DNA of 64,000 nucleotides from Apostichopus japonicus. Lineage: Eukaryota; Echinodermata; Holothuroidea; Aspidochirotida; Stichopodidae. The stretch covers positions 13,853,499 to 13,917,498 of the forward strand of contig NC_092565.1 in the NCBI RefSeq assembly GCF_037975245.1, given 5' to 3'. Below, one piece after another: positions 8,901 through 20,100 of this stretch (within the stretch, counting starts at the first letter, position 1; each line of letters begins with the position of its first letter). The position numbers were made by a program, and so were the translations under genes. A model generated the notes under the pieces. That model saw only the letters and a program-made list of their open reading frames with translations, ran no database searches and was not told the DNA's origin.

Positions 8901-9807
8901 TGAGATAATCCCTTCTCGCTTACCAGCTGAGGCGGTTCATGATTGCATTCATACAACTAATCCAAATAACCCCCTCTCAATAGAAGAAGTTCGGGAGTAC
9001 ATTGAAATAATTTCTAAGGCAATCCCCGAAGAATGGATGACAGAAATCTATTCTTCAGATATAATTGTTTCTTGTCAGTTAGACATTGATATCGTGGTCA
9101 CATTCACGAGTGGTTCTAAGGTTATAGACCCTTCTAAGCTTACGTGCAAACAGACGACTAGTCTGTTACGTAACAGTGCTGGCAAACCCCCTAAAGGAGA
9201 AAACCATTGGAATAACCAGTTTAGAGGTATCGACTTTGATAATCGCTGGAAAAACATCTATAGGAATCCGAAGTGTTTTCACGATGCTGATATCGACTTT
9301 AAAATTATGCACAATATTCTCTATACGAGCGATAAACTCTGCAAGTTTAACATTGTTGATACTCCAGATTGTACGTTTTGTGGTAAATCTATTGAAACGG
9401 TCATCCATCTATTCATTGACTGCCCACTTATTTTCCCGTTGTGGAATACCGTGATAAAGAAACTTAACTGTATTTATAACATTGACGACGTCAATCAATG
9501 GAGAGCCTCTACTCTTCTCGGACTGGGGCTTAGCAATAAACGCAGGGAAGGAATTCTTTGCGACTTTCTGCTAAATACTTATAAGCGTACAATCTGGAAA
9601 AGCCGAGCCATATGTCTTAACAATAATTACCATATTAATATCGAACGTTTCTTTCATAACAGTGTAAAGAAAAAAATATACCTCCTTTATAATGTGTATA
9701 ACAGAAACAATAAAATTGAAACCTTTTTCGATCTATTTGCTCAAAGTGAAGTGGTGCTCTCTAAAAGCAACTTCACGACCTATACGTACAATTTCGACAG
9801 AGGTTAG
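5950..9807 (+). CDS. LINE ORF2: AP-endonuclease / reverse transcriptase polyprotein
   Basis: This ORF encodes 1285 aa, which nicks target DNA and copies the element RNA from the nick. The ATG at 5950 precedes the endonuclease block; the frame is open back to 5866. The AP-type (exonuclease-endonuclease-phosphatase) domain spans residues 1 to about 232, with SLNCNGL near the start, LQET (E37), YAPN (Y110-N113), GDYNN (D141, N143), RIDR (D205) and SDHD (D229, H230). The RT domain runs roughly 470-800: NWRPIS (N524), KVDQYKAFD (first catalytic Asp D594), RGVRQGCP (R649-P656), HADD (D696, D697; His where Tyr or Phe is commoner), then ILGVD. An L1/Tx1-like thumb and connector follow (FIWNGKKP, GGLNLSD). 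A C-terminal CCHC motif lies at C1141, C1144, H1153, C1158. No RNase H domain was recognised. Length is normal for a Tx1-type ORF2. No frameshift or stop is present. Confidence 0.95.
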   Translation: MLLLTSLNCNGLRNVDKRSELFSLVRQKKYDIIILQETFWDAKCHENARQEWGGEIFSSNYKDNNRRGVTCLIKKDSDITVDQSITDDNGRILQLDLNVDDHSITLFGIYAPNATTERKLFFMDLQKRLREITKPVIVAGDYNNILNIYLDKYPIKSYPDVTRKLLKEIITENDIIDIWRDRNPKKASFTCIRNAIDGRTSSRIDRILISKSLKYNTTDCKINIYPRSDHDFVDLTLDLSLTPRGKGYWIFNNSLLKDDIFITKIEELMKHEKVQPNYHTNFLQWYDSLKFKIKDASIKYGKKNQRSLRRRKRNLEKQAHYERQKAQRFSNYDTSRLVSIEEELTILITKEIEASAIRSKIQWFEEGEKSTNFFLNLEKSRQKKKVMKTLLTDTGNIIQNPKEIISEQIRFYSKLYKSENTDESCLDLLLNEITRNLSPMDANFCENEITVEEMKNALFSMEPNKSPGLDGLTPLFFKTFWSDFMDIFEKLTKEIFYANELCTSMRTGVLTLIPKKGDLRRLTNWRPISILNTDYKIISKTLTKRISTVVGSLISEDQTCSIPGRDITENVIMMQNIIDYVNINNGKGIALKVDQYKAFDRVEHKYLYEVINRMGFGPNFQKWIRILYSNIQSCIKHNGFISDVFPISRGVRQGCPISAILYVLSAEPFHEAIVNNSQITGINFCDVEAKMFQHADDTTFFVSNIASIFSILNVIKIYERASGSKCNMDKTELLVIGKSHIDVHDFKFPIREDYITILGVDIGNNQEKAEIENWEQRVKVCQVLLNRWKGRNLSFKGKSCIINSLVISRLVYLATVSPIPEWVITALRRSVTDFIWNGKKPSIQYTTLLLPCNKGGLNLSDIGVTRDALRIKYISKILSKNINMKLNKLIMYFLNHYENMQLGLSIFQIVPDDKSIRLLSPFYREMLLAWKRLSRGQVRPPQTREEILHQPIFHNPFIRNSKDSTLFNSHFIDGGIIRVSDLMYEIIPSRLPAEAVHDCIHTTNPNNPLSIEEVREYIEIISKAIPEEWMTEIYSSDIIVSCQLDIDIVVTFTSGSKVIDPSKLTCKQTTSLLRNSAGKPPKGENHWNNQFRGIDFDNRWKNIYRNPKCFHDADIDFKIMHNILYTSDKLCKFNIVDTPDCTFCGKSIETVIHLFIDCPLIFPLWNTVIKKLNCIYNIDDVNQWRASTLLGLGLSNKRREGILCDFLLNTYKRTIWKSRAICLNNNYHINIERFFHNSVKKKIYLLYNVYNRNNKIETFFDLFAQSEVVLSKSNFTTYTYNFDRG

Positions 9808-10111
9808 TGTCCATTTAGTTAGATTTTATTGGAAATAGTTTTTTACTCTGCCTTAATGTTTCAAGGTAATTGCGTTATTTATCTCCGAATTTATTCATTT
9901 TATCACATTCTCATCTTCTACATAAGTTCACTGGGACCTAAAGCAAAGTTGTAAAGGACGTAAAACACGTCTCGGAAACTCAGTAACCGTATTTACAGAA
10001 TTCAATTTTGAAGTGTCGCTTAAAAAGCAACATTTGCAAGTTATTACAAGTAATCTTATTATTATTTTCACATTTTCTGTAAAATTTCATTATATGTAGT
10101 GTTTTGAGATG

Positions 10112-10131
10112 GGTGAGCCAGTGGGCTCGCC
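10112..10131 (+). other. 3'-terminal stem-loop of the LINE
   Basis: GGTGAGCC pairs with GGCTCGCC across the 4-nt loop AGTG (eight pairs, one G-U). It lies 14 nt before the A tail. In several LINEs a 3' stem-loop is recognised by the element's RT; here that role is inferred from position only. Confidence 0.6.
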
Positions 10132-10135
10132 TACC

Positions 10136-10141
10136 AATAAA
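10136..10141 (+). promoter_or_regulatory. Polyadenylation signal AATAAA
   Basis: A canonical AATAAA lies four nucleotides upstream of the A tail. Many LINEs place their signal directly at the 3' end so that cleavage occurs in downstream DNA or very close by. Confidence 0.75.
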
Positions 10142-10145
10142 AGAG

Positions 10146-10167
10146 AAAAAAAAAAAAAAAAAAAAAA
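10146..10167 (+). repeat. Poly(A) tail of the LINE (22 A)
   Basis: An uninterrupted A run follows AAGAG and is followed immediately by the right target-site duplication. It marks the 3' end of the retrotransposed RNA. An unbroken tail is consistent with recent insertion, though homopolymer length may be affected by sequencing. Confidence 0.9.
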
Positions 10168-10181
10168 TTGGCGCACTGTAC
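10168..10181 (+). repeat. Right target-site duplication of the LINE
   Basis: This is an exact copy of the 14-bp TTGGCGCACTGTAC at 4587-4600. Satellite sequence resumes in frame (GAGCTGATGGGCG...), so the interrupted monomer is otherwise complete. The GATGGGCG variant here (usually GATGAGCG) is shared with the monomer near 4124. Confidence 0.95.
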
Positions 10182-13100
10182 GAGCTGATGGGCGAGACTC
10201 TCTTTTGCATCGGTGGTTCGAACCCCGGTGACGTGCGTCTTTTGCCGATCTTTTACAGCTCGTGCCTACATGGGGAGCTGTAAGTATTAGTTAATCGGCC
10301 TAATATCTCAGTCCATACAATGGCGCGATGGCTTGGCGCACTGTACGAGCTGATGAGCGAGACTCTCTTTTGCATCGGTGGTTCGAACCCCGGTGACGTG
10401 CGTCTTTTACAGCTCGTGCCTACATGGGGAGCTGTAAGTATTAGTTAATCGGCCTAATATCTCAGTCCATACAGTGGCGCGATGGCTTGGCGCACTGTAC
10501 GAGCTGATGAGCGAGACTCTCTTTTGCATCGGTGGTTCGAACCCCGGTGACGTGCGTCTTTTGCCGATCTTTTACAGCTCGTGCCTACATGGGGAGCTGT
10601 AAGTATTAGTTAATCGGCCTAATATCTCAGTCCATACAGTGGCGCGATGGCTTGGCGCACTGTACGAGCTGATGAGCGAGACTCTCTTTTGCATCGGTGG
10701 TTCGAACCCCGGTGACGTGCGTCTTTTGCCGATCTTTTACAGATCGTGCCTACATGGGGAGCTGTAAGAATTAGTTAATCGGCCTAATATCTCAGTCCAT
10801 ACAGTGGCGCGATGGCTTGGCGCACTGTACGAGCTGATGAGCGAGACTCTCTTTTGCATCGGTGGTTCGAACCCCGGTGACGTGCGTCTTTTACAGCTCG
10901 TGCCTACATGGGGAGCTGTAAGTATTAGTTAATCGGCCTAATATCTCAGTCCATACAGTGGCGCGATGGCTTGGCGCACTGTACGAGCTGATGAGCGAGA
11001 CTCTCTTTTGCATCGGTGGTTCGAACCCCGGTGACGTGCGTCTTTTGCCGATCTTTTACAGCTCGTGCCTACATGGGGAGCTGTAAGTATTAGTTAATCG
11101 GCCTAATATCTCAGTCCATACAGTGGCGCGATGGCTTGGCGCACTGTACGAGCTGATGAGCGAGACTCTCTTTTGCATCGGTGGTTCGAACCCCGGTGAC
11201 GTGCGTCTTTTACAGCTCGTGCCTACATGGGGAGCTGTAAGTATTAGTTAATCGGCTTAATATCTCAGTCCATACAGTGGCGCGATGGCTTGGCGCACTG
11301 TACGAGCTGATGAGCGAGACTCTCTTTTGCATCGGTGGTTCGAACCCCGGTGACGTGCGTCTTTTGCCGATCTTTTACAGCTCGTGCCTACATGGGGAGC
11401 TGTAAGTATTAGTTAATCGGCCTAATATCTCAGTCCATACAGTGGCGCGATGGCTTGGCGCACTGTACGAGCTGATGAGCGAGACTCTCTTTTGCATCGG
11501 TGGTTCGAACCCCGGTGACGTGCGTCTTTTGCCGATCTTTTACAGCTCGTGCCTACATGGGGAGCTGTAAGTATTAGTTAATCGGCCTAATATCTCAGTC
11601 CATACAGTGGCGCGATGGCTTGGCGCACTGTACGAGCTGATGAGCGAGACTCTCTTTTGCATCGGTGGTTCGAACCCCGGTGACGTGCGTCTTTTACAGC
11701 TCGTGCCTACATGGGGAGCTGTAAGTATTAGTTAATCGGCCTAATATCTCAGTCCATACAGTGGCGCGATGGCTTGGCGCACTGTACGAGCTGATGAGCG
11801 AGACTCTCTTTTGCATCGGTGGTTCGAACCCCGGTGACGTGCGTCTTTTGCCGATCTTTTACAGCTCGTGCCTACATGGGGAGCTGTAAGTATTAGTTAA
11901 TCGGCCTAATATCTCAGTCCATACAGTGGCGCGATGGCTTGGCGCACTGTACGAGCTGATGAGCGAGACTCTCTTTTGCATCGGTGGTTCGAACCCCGGT
12001 GACGTGCGTCTTTTGCCGATCTTTTACAGCTCGTGCCTACATGGGGAGCTGTAAGTATTAGTTAATCGGCCTAATATCTCAGTCCATACAGTGGCGCGAT
12101 GGCTTGGCGCACTGTACGAGCTGATGAGCGAGACTCTCTTTTGCATCGGTGGTTCGAACCCCGGTGACGTGCGTCTTTTGCCGATCTTTTACAGCTCGTG
12201 CCTACATGGGGAGCTGTAAGTATTAGTTAATCGGCCTAATATCTCAGTCCATACAGTGGCGCGATGGCTTGGCGCACTGTACGAGCTGATGAGCGAGACT
12301 CTCTTTTGCATCGGTGGTTCGAACCCCGGTGACGTGCGTCTTTTACAGCTCGTGCCTACATGGGGAGCTGTAAGTATTAATTAATCGGCCTAATATCTCA
12401 GTCCATACAGTGGCGCGATGGCTTGGCGCACTGTACGAGCTGATGAGCGAGACTCTCTTTTGCATCGGTGGTTCGAACCCCGGTGACGTGCGTCTTTTAC
12501 AGCTCGTGCCTACATGAGGAGCTGTAAGTATTAGTTAATCGGCCTAATATCTCAGTCCATACAGTGGCGCGATGGCTTGGCGCACTGTACGAGCTGATGA
12601 GCGAGACTCTCTTTTGCATCGGTGGTTCGAACCCCGGTGACGTGCGTCTTTTGCCGATCTTTTACAGCTCGTGCCTACATGGGGAGCTGTAAGAATTAGT
12701 TAATCGGCCTAATATCTCAGTCCATACAGTGGCGCGATGGCTTGGCGCACTGTACGAGCTGATGAGCGAGACTCTCTTTTGCATCGGTGGTTCGAACCCC
12801 GGTGACGTGCGTCTTTTACAGCTCGTGCCTACATGGGGAGCTGTAAGTATTAGTTAATCGGCCTAATATCTCAGTCCATACAGTGGCGCGATGGCTTGGC
12901 GCACTGTACGAGCTGATGAGCGAGACTCTCTTTTGCATCGGTGGTTCGAACCCCGGTGACGTGCGTCTTTTGCCGATCTTTTACAGCTCGTGCCTACATG
13001 GGGAGCTGTAAGTATTAGTTAATCGGCCTAATATCTCAGTCCATACAGTGGCGCGATGGCTTGGCGCACTGTACGAGCTGATGAGCGAGACTCTCTTTTG

Positions 13101-14150
13101 CATCGGTGGTTCGAACCCCGGTGACGTGCGTCTTTTACAGCTCGTGCCTACATGGGGAGCTGTAAGTATTAGTTAATCGGCCTAATATCTCAGTCCATAC
13201 AGTGGCGCGATGGCTTGGCGCACTGTACGAGCTGATGAGCGAGACTCTCTTTTGCATCGGTGGTTCGAACCCCGGTAACGTGCGTCTTTTGCCGATCTTT
13301 TACAGCTCGTGCCTACATGGGGAGCTGTAAGTATTAGTTAATCGGCCTAATATCTCAGTCCATACAGTGGCGCGATGGCTTGGCGCACTGTACGAGCTGA
13401 TGAGCGAGACTCTCTTTTGCATCGGTGGTTCGAACCCCGGTGACGTGCGTCTTTTGCCGATCTTTTACAGCTCGTGCCTACATGGGGAGCTGTAAGTATT
13501 AGTTAATCGGCCTAATATCTCAGTCCATACAGTGGCGCGATGGCTTGGCGCACTGTACGAGCTGATGAGCGAGACTCTCTTTTGCATCGGTGGTTCGAAC
13601 CCCGGTGACGTGCGTCTTTTGCCGATCTTTTACAGCTCGTGCCTACATGGGGAGCTGTAAGTATTAGTTAATCGGCCTAATATCTCAGTCCATACAGTGG
13701 CGCGATGGCTTGGCGCACTGTACGAGCTGATGAGCGAGACTCTCTTTTGCATCGGTGGTTCGAACCCCGGTGACGTGCGTCTTTTGCCGATCTTTTACAG
13801 CTCGTGCCTACATGGGGAGCTGTAAGTATTAGTTAATCGGCCTAATATCTCAGTCCATACAGTGGCGCGATGGCTTGGCGCACTGTACGAGCTGATGAGC
13901 GAGACTCTCTTTTGCATCGGTGGTTCGAACCCCGGTGACGTGCGTCTTTTACAGCTCGTGCCTACATGGGGAGCTGTAAGTATTAGTTAATCGGCCTAAT
14001 ATCTCAGTCCATACAGTGGCGCGATGGCTTGGCGCACTGTACGAGCTGATGAGCGAGACTCTCTTTTGCATCGGTGGTTCGAACCCCGGTGACGTGCGTC
14101 TTTTGCCGATCTTTTACAGCTCGTGCCTACATGGGGAGCTGTAAGTATTA

Positions 14151-17100
14151 GTTTATCGGCCTAATATCTCAGTCCATACAGTGGCGCGATGGCTTGGCGC
14201 ACTGTACGAGCTGATGAGCGAGACTCTCTTTTGCATCGGTGGTTCGAACCCCGGTGACGTGCGTCTTTTGCCGATCTTTTACAGCTCGTGCCTACATGGG
14301 GAGCTGTAAGTATTAGTTAATCGGCCTAATATCTCAGTCCATACAGTGGCGCGATGGCTTGGCGCACTGTACGAGCTGATGAGCGAGACTCTCTTTTGCA
14401 TCGGTGGTTCGAACCCCGGTGACGTGCGTCTTTTACAGCTCGTGCCTACATGGGGAGCTGTAAGTATTAGTTAATCGGCCTAATATCTCAGTCCATACAG
14501 TGGCGCGATGGCTTGGCGCACTGTACGAGCTGATGAGCGAGACTCTCTTTTGCATCGGTGGTTCGAACCCCGGTGACGTGCGTCTTTTGCCGATCTTTTA
14601 CAGCTCGTGCCTACATGGGGAGCTGTAAGTATTAGTTAATCGGGCTAATATCTCAGTCCATACAGTGGCGCGATGGCTTGGCGCACTGTACGAGCTGATG
14701 AGCGAGACTCTCTTTTGCATCGGTGGTTCGAACCCCGGTGACGTGCGTCTTTTACAGATCGTGCCTACATGGGGAGCTGTAAGTATTAGTTAATCGGCCT
14801 AATATCTCAGTCCATACAGTGGCGCGATTGCTTGGCGCACTGTACGAGCTGATGAGCGAGACTCTCTTTTGCATCGGTGGTTCGAACCCCGGTGACGTGC
14901 GTCTTTTGCCGATCTTTTACAGCTCGTGCCTACATGGGGAGCTGTAAGTATTAGTTAATCGGCCTAATATCTCAGTCCATACAGTGGCGCGATGGCTTGG
15001 CGCACTGTACGAGCTGATGAGCGAGACTCTCTTTTGCATCGGTGGTTCGAACCCCGGTGACGTGCGTCTTTTACAGCTCGTGCCTACATGGGGAGCTGTA
15101 AGTATTAGTTAATCGGCCTAATATCTCAGTCCATACAGTGGCGCGATCGCTTGGCGCACTGTACGAGCTGATGAGCGAGACTCTCTTTTGCATCGGTGGT
15201 TCGAACCCCGGTGACGTGCGTCTTTTGCCGATCTTTTACAGCTCGTGCCTACATGGGGAGCTGTAAGTATTAGTTAATCGGCCTAATATCTCAGTCCATA
15301 CAGTGGCGCGATGGCTTGGCGCACTGTACGAGCTGATGAGCGAGACTCTCTTTTGCATCGGTGGTTCGAACCCCGGTGACGTGCGTCTTTTGCCGATCTT
15401 TTACAGCTCGTGCCTACATGGGGAGCTGTAAGTATTAGTTAATCGGCCTAATATCTCAGTCCATACAGTGGCGCGATGGCTTGGCGCACTGTACGAGCTG
15501 ATGAGCGAGACTCTCTTTTGCATCGGTGGTTCGAACCCCGGTGACGTGCGTCTTTTGCCGATCTTTTACAGCTCGTGCCTACATGGGGAGCTGTAAGTAT
15601 TAGTTAATCGGCCTAATATCTCAGTCCATACAGTGGCGCGATGGCTTGGCGCACTGTACGAGCTGATGAGCGAGACTCTCTTTTGCATCGGTGGTTCGAA
15701 CCCCGGTGACGTGCGTCTTTTACAGCTCGTGCCTACATGGGGAGCTGTAAGTATTAGTTAATCGGCCTAATATCTCAGTCCATACAGTGGCGCGATGGCT
15801 TGGCGCACTGTACGAGCTGATGAGCGAGACTCTCTTTTGCATCGGTGGTTCGAAGCCCGGTGACGTGCTCTTTTGCCGATCTTTTACAGCTCGTGCCTAC
15901 ATGGGGAGCTGTAAGTATTAGTTAATCGGCCTAATATCTCAGTCCATACAGTGGCGCGATGGCTTGGCGCACTGTACGAGCTGATGAGCGAGACTCTCTT
16001 TTGCATCGGTGGTTCGAACCCCGGTGACGTGCGTCTTTTACAGCTCGTGCCTACATGGGGAGCTGTAAGTATTAGTTAATCGGCCTAATATCTCAGTCCA
16101 TACAGTGGCGCGATGGCTTGGCGCACTGTACGAGCTGATGAGCGAGACTCTCTTTTGCATCGGTGGTTCGAACCCCGGTGACGTGCGTCTTTTACAGCTC
16201 GTGCCTACATGGGGAGCTGTAAGTATTAGTTAATCGGCCTAATATCTCAGTCCATACAGTGGCGCGATGGCTTGGCGCACTGTACGAGCTGATGAGCGAG
16301 ACTCTCTTTTGCATCGGTGGTTCGAACCCCGGTGACGTGCGTCTTTTGCCGATCTTTTACAGCTCGTGCCTACATGGGGAGCTGTAAGTATTAGTTAATC
16401 GGCCTAATATCTCAGTCCATACAGTGGCGCGATGGCTTGGCGCACTGTACGAGCTGATGAGCGAGACTCTCTTTTGCATCGGTGGTTCGAACCCCGGTGA
16501 CGTGCGTCTTTTACAGCTCGTGCCTACATGGGGAGCTGTAAGTATTAGTTAATCGGCCTAATATCTCAGTCCATACAGTAGCGATGGCTTGGCGCACTGT
16601 ACGAGCTGATGAGCGAGACTCTCTTTTGCATCGGTGGTTCGAACCCCGGTGACGTGCGTCTTTTGCCGATCTTTTACAGCTCGTGCCTACATGGGGAGCT
16701 GTAAGTATTAGTTAATCGGCCTAATATCTCAGTCCATACAGTGGCGCGATGGCTTGGCGCACTGTACGAGCTGATGAGCGAGACTCTCTTTTGCATCGGT
16801 GGTTCGAACCCCGGTGACGTGCGTCTTTTGCCGATCTTTTACAGCTCGTGCCTACATGGGGAGCTGTAAGTATTAGTTAATCGGCCTAATATCTCAGTCC
16901 ATACAGTGGCGCGATGGCTTGGCGCACTGTACGAGCTGATGAGCGAGACTCTCTTTTGCATCGGTGGTTCGAACCCCGGTGACGTGCGTCTTTTGCCGAT
17001 CTTTTACAGCTCGTGCCTACATGGGGAGCTGTAAGTATTAGTTAATCGGCCTAATATCTCAGTCCATACAGTGGCGCGATGGCTTGGCGCACTGTACGAG

Positions 17101-20100
17101 CTGATGAGCGAGACTCTCTTTTGCATCGGTGGTTCGAACCCCGGTGACGTGCGTCTTTTACAGCTCGTGCCTACATGGGGAGCTGTAAGTATTAGTTAAT
17201 CGGCCTAATATCTCAGTCCATACAGTGGCGCGATGGCTTGGCGCACTGTACGAGCTGATGAGCGAGACTCTCTTTTGCATCGGTGGTTCGAACCACGGTG
17301 ACGAGCGTCTTTTGCCGATCTTTTACAGCTCGTGCCTACATGGGGAGCTGTAAGTATTAGTTAATCGGCCTAATATCTCAGTCCATACAGTGGCGCGATG
17401 GCTTGGCGCACTGTACGAGCTGATGAGCGAGACTCTCTTTTGCATCGGTGGTTCCAACCCCGGTGACGTGCGTCTTTTACAGCTCGTGCCTACATGGGGA
17501 GCTGTAAGTATTAGTTAATCGGCCTAATATCTCAGTCCATACAGTGGCGCGATGGCTTGGCGCACTGTACGAGCTGATGAGCGAGACTCTCTTTTGCATC
17601 GGTGGTTCGAACCCCGGTGACGTGCGTCTTTTGCCGATCTTTTACAGCTCGTGCCTACATGGGGAGCTGTAAGTATTAGTTAATCGGCCTAATATCTCAG
17701 TCCATACAGTGGCGCGATGGCTTGGCGCACTGTACGAGCTGATGAGCGAGACTCTCTTTTGCATCGGTGGTTCGAACCCCGGTGACGTGCGTCTTTTACA
17801 GCTCGTGCCTACATGGGGAGCTGTAAGTATTAGTTAATCGGCCTAATATCTCAGTCCATACAGTGGCGCGATGGCTTGGCGCACTGTACGAGCTGATGAG
17901 CGAGACTCTCTTTTGCATCGGTGGTTCGAACCCCGGTGACGTGCGTCTTTTGCCGATCTTTTACAGCTCGTGCCTACATGGGGAGCTGTAAGTATTAGTT
18001 TATCGGCCTAATATCTCAGTCCATACAGTGGCGCGATGGCTTGGCGCACTGTACGAGCTGATGAGCGAGACTCTCTTTTGCATCGGTGGTTCGAACCCCG
18101 GTGACGTGCGTCTTTTGCCGATCTTTTACAGCTCGTGCCTACATGGGGAGCTGTAAGTATTAGTTAATCGGCCTAATATCTCAGTCCATACAGTGGCGCG
18201 ATGGCTTGGCGCACTGTACGAGCTGATGAGCGAGACTCTCTTTTGCATCGGTGGTTCGAACCCCGGTGACGTGCGTCTTTTACAGCTCGTGCCTACATGG
18301 GGAGCTGTAAGTATTAGTTAATCGGCCTAATATCTCAGTCCATACAGTGGCGCGATGGCTTGGCGCACTGTACGAGCTGATGAGCGAGACTCTCTTTTGC
18401 ATCGGTGGTTCGAACCCCGGTGACGTGCGTCTTTTGCCGATCTTTTACAGCTCGTGCCTACATGGGGAGCTGTAAGTATTAGTTAATCGGCCTAATATCT
18501 CAGTCCATACAGTGGCGCGATGGCTTGGCGCACTGTACGAGCTGATGAGCGAGACTCTCTTTTGCATCGGTGGTTCGAACCCCGGTGACGTGCGTCTTTT
18601 ACAGATCGTGCCTACATGGGGAGCTGTAAGTATTAGTTAATCGGCCTAATATCTCAGTCCATACAGTGGCGCGATTGCTTGGCGCACTGTACGAGCTGAT
18701 GAGCGAGACTCTCTTTTGCATCGGTGGTTCGAACCCCGGTGACGTGCGTCTTTTGCCGATCTTTTACAGCTCGTGCCTACATGGGGAGCTGTAAGTATTA
18801 GTTAATCGGCCTAATATCTCAGTCCATACAGTGGCGCGATGGCTTGGCGCACTGTACGAGCTGATGAGCGAGACTCTCTTTTGCATCGGTGGTTCGAACC
18901 CCGGTGACGTGCGTCTTTTACAGCTCGTGCCTACATGGGGAGCTGTAAGTATTAGTTAATCGGCCTAATATCTCAGTCCATACAGTGGCGCGATCGCTTG
19001 GCGCACTGTACGAGCTGATGAGCGAGACTCTCTTTTGCATCGGTGGTTCGAACCCCGGTGACGTGCGTCTTTTGCCGATCTTTTACAGCTCGTGCCTACA
19101 TGGGGAGCTGTAAGTATTAGTTAATCGGCCTAATATCTCAGTCCATACAGTGGCGCGATGGCTTGGCGCACTGTACGAGCTGATGAGCGAGACTCTCTTT
19201 TGCATCGGTGGTTCGAACCCCGGTGACGTGCGTCTTTTGCCGATCTTTTACAGCTCGTGCCTACATGGGGAGCTGTAAGTATTAGTTAATCGGCCTAATA
19301 TCTCAGTCCATACAGTGGCGCGATGGCTTGGCGCACTGTACGAGCTGATGAGCGAGACTCTCTTTTGCATCGGTGGTTCGAACCCCGGTGACGTGCGTCT
19401 TTTGCCGATCTTTTACAGCTCGTGCCTACATGGGGAGCTGTAAGTATTAGTTAATCGGCCTAATATCTCAGTCCATACAGTGGCGCGATGGCTTGGCGCA
19501 CTGTACGAGCTGATGAGCGAGACTCTCTTTTGCATCGGTGGTTCGAACCCCGGTGACGTGCGTCTTTTACAGCTCGTGCCTACATGGGGAGCTGTAAGTA
19601 TTAGTTAATCGGCCTAATATCTCAGTCCATACAGTGGCGCGATGGCTTGGCGCACTGTACGAGCTGATGAGCGAGACTCTCTTTTGCATCGGTGGTTCGA
19701 AGCCCGGTGACGTGCTCTTTTGCCGATCTTTTACAGCTCGTGCCTACATGGGGAGCTGTAAGTATTAGTTAATCGGCCTAATATCTCAGTCCATACAGTG
19801 GCGCGATGGCTTGGCGCACTGTACGAGCTGATGAGCGAGACTCTCTTTTGCATCGGTGGTTCGAACCCCGGTGACGTGCGTCTTTTACAGCTCGTGCCTA
19901 CATGGGGAGCTGTAAGTATTAGTTAATCGGCCTAATATCTCAGTCCATACAGTGGCGCGATGGCTTGGCGCACTGTACGAGCTGATGAGCGAGACTCTCT
20001 TTTGCATCGGTGGTTCGAACCCCGGTGACGTGCGTCTTTTACAGCTCGTGCCTACATGGGGAGCTGTAAGTATTAGTTAATCGGCCTAATATCTCAGTCC

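Larger units (their letters stand above)
9808..10145 (+). other. LINE 3' UTR
   Basis: An AT-rich, non-coding stretch from the ORF2 stop to the A tail. It ends with a stem-loop (10112-10131) and AATAAA (10136-10141). No convincing ORF: the minus-strand frame across it reads through the poly(A) as a poly-Phe run and into satellite, so it is spurious. Confidence 0.85.
4601..10167 (+). mobile_element. Full-length non-LTR retrotransposon (LINE), Tx1/L1-superfamily-like
   Basis: The element of about 5567 bp is inserted in the satellite in the same orientation as the monomers. It has a 5' UTR (4601-4843), ORF1 (4844-5935), ORF2 (5950-9807), a 3' UTR (9808-10145) and an A tail (10146-10167), flanked by exact 14-bp target-site duplications. 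Both ORFs are open, and the endonuclease and RT active-site residues are present, so the copy looks young and possibly competent. The family call rests on the two-ORF structure, an AP-type endonuclease at the start of ORF2, the NWRPISILNTDYK block, and the C-terminal CCHC motif with a HLFIDC context, typical of L1/Tx1 elements. The zinc-knuckle ORF1 favours Tx1 over mammalian-type L1. The clade would need a phylogeny; related LINE clades with zinc-knuckle ORF1 remain possible. Confidence 0.95.

Noticed and set aside
5054-9408. Other short ORFs inside the LINE on both strands
   Set aside because: They overlap ORF1 or ORF2 in other frames and show no domain; shadows of the real coding sequence.
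4601-10167. LTR retrotransposon or endogenous virus
   Set aside because: There are no long terminal repeats, integrase, protease or envelope; the AP endonuclease, L1-like RT, poly(A) tail and variable-type target duplication define a non-LTR element.
9980-10210. Minus-strand ORF over the LINE 3' end
   Set aside because: It runs from satellite through the poly(A) tail, read as poly-Phe, into the 3' UTR; an artefact of composition.
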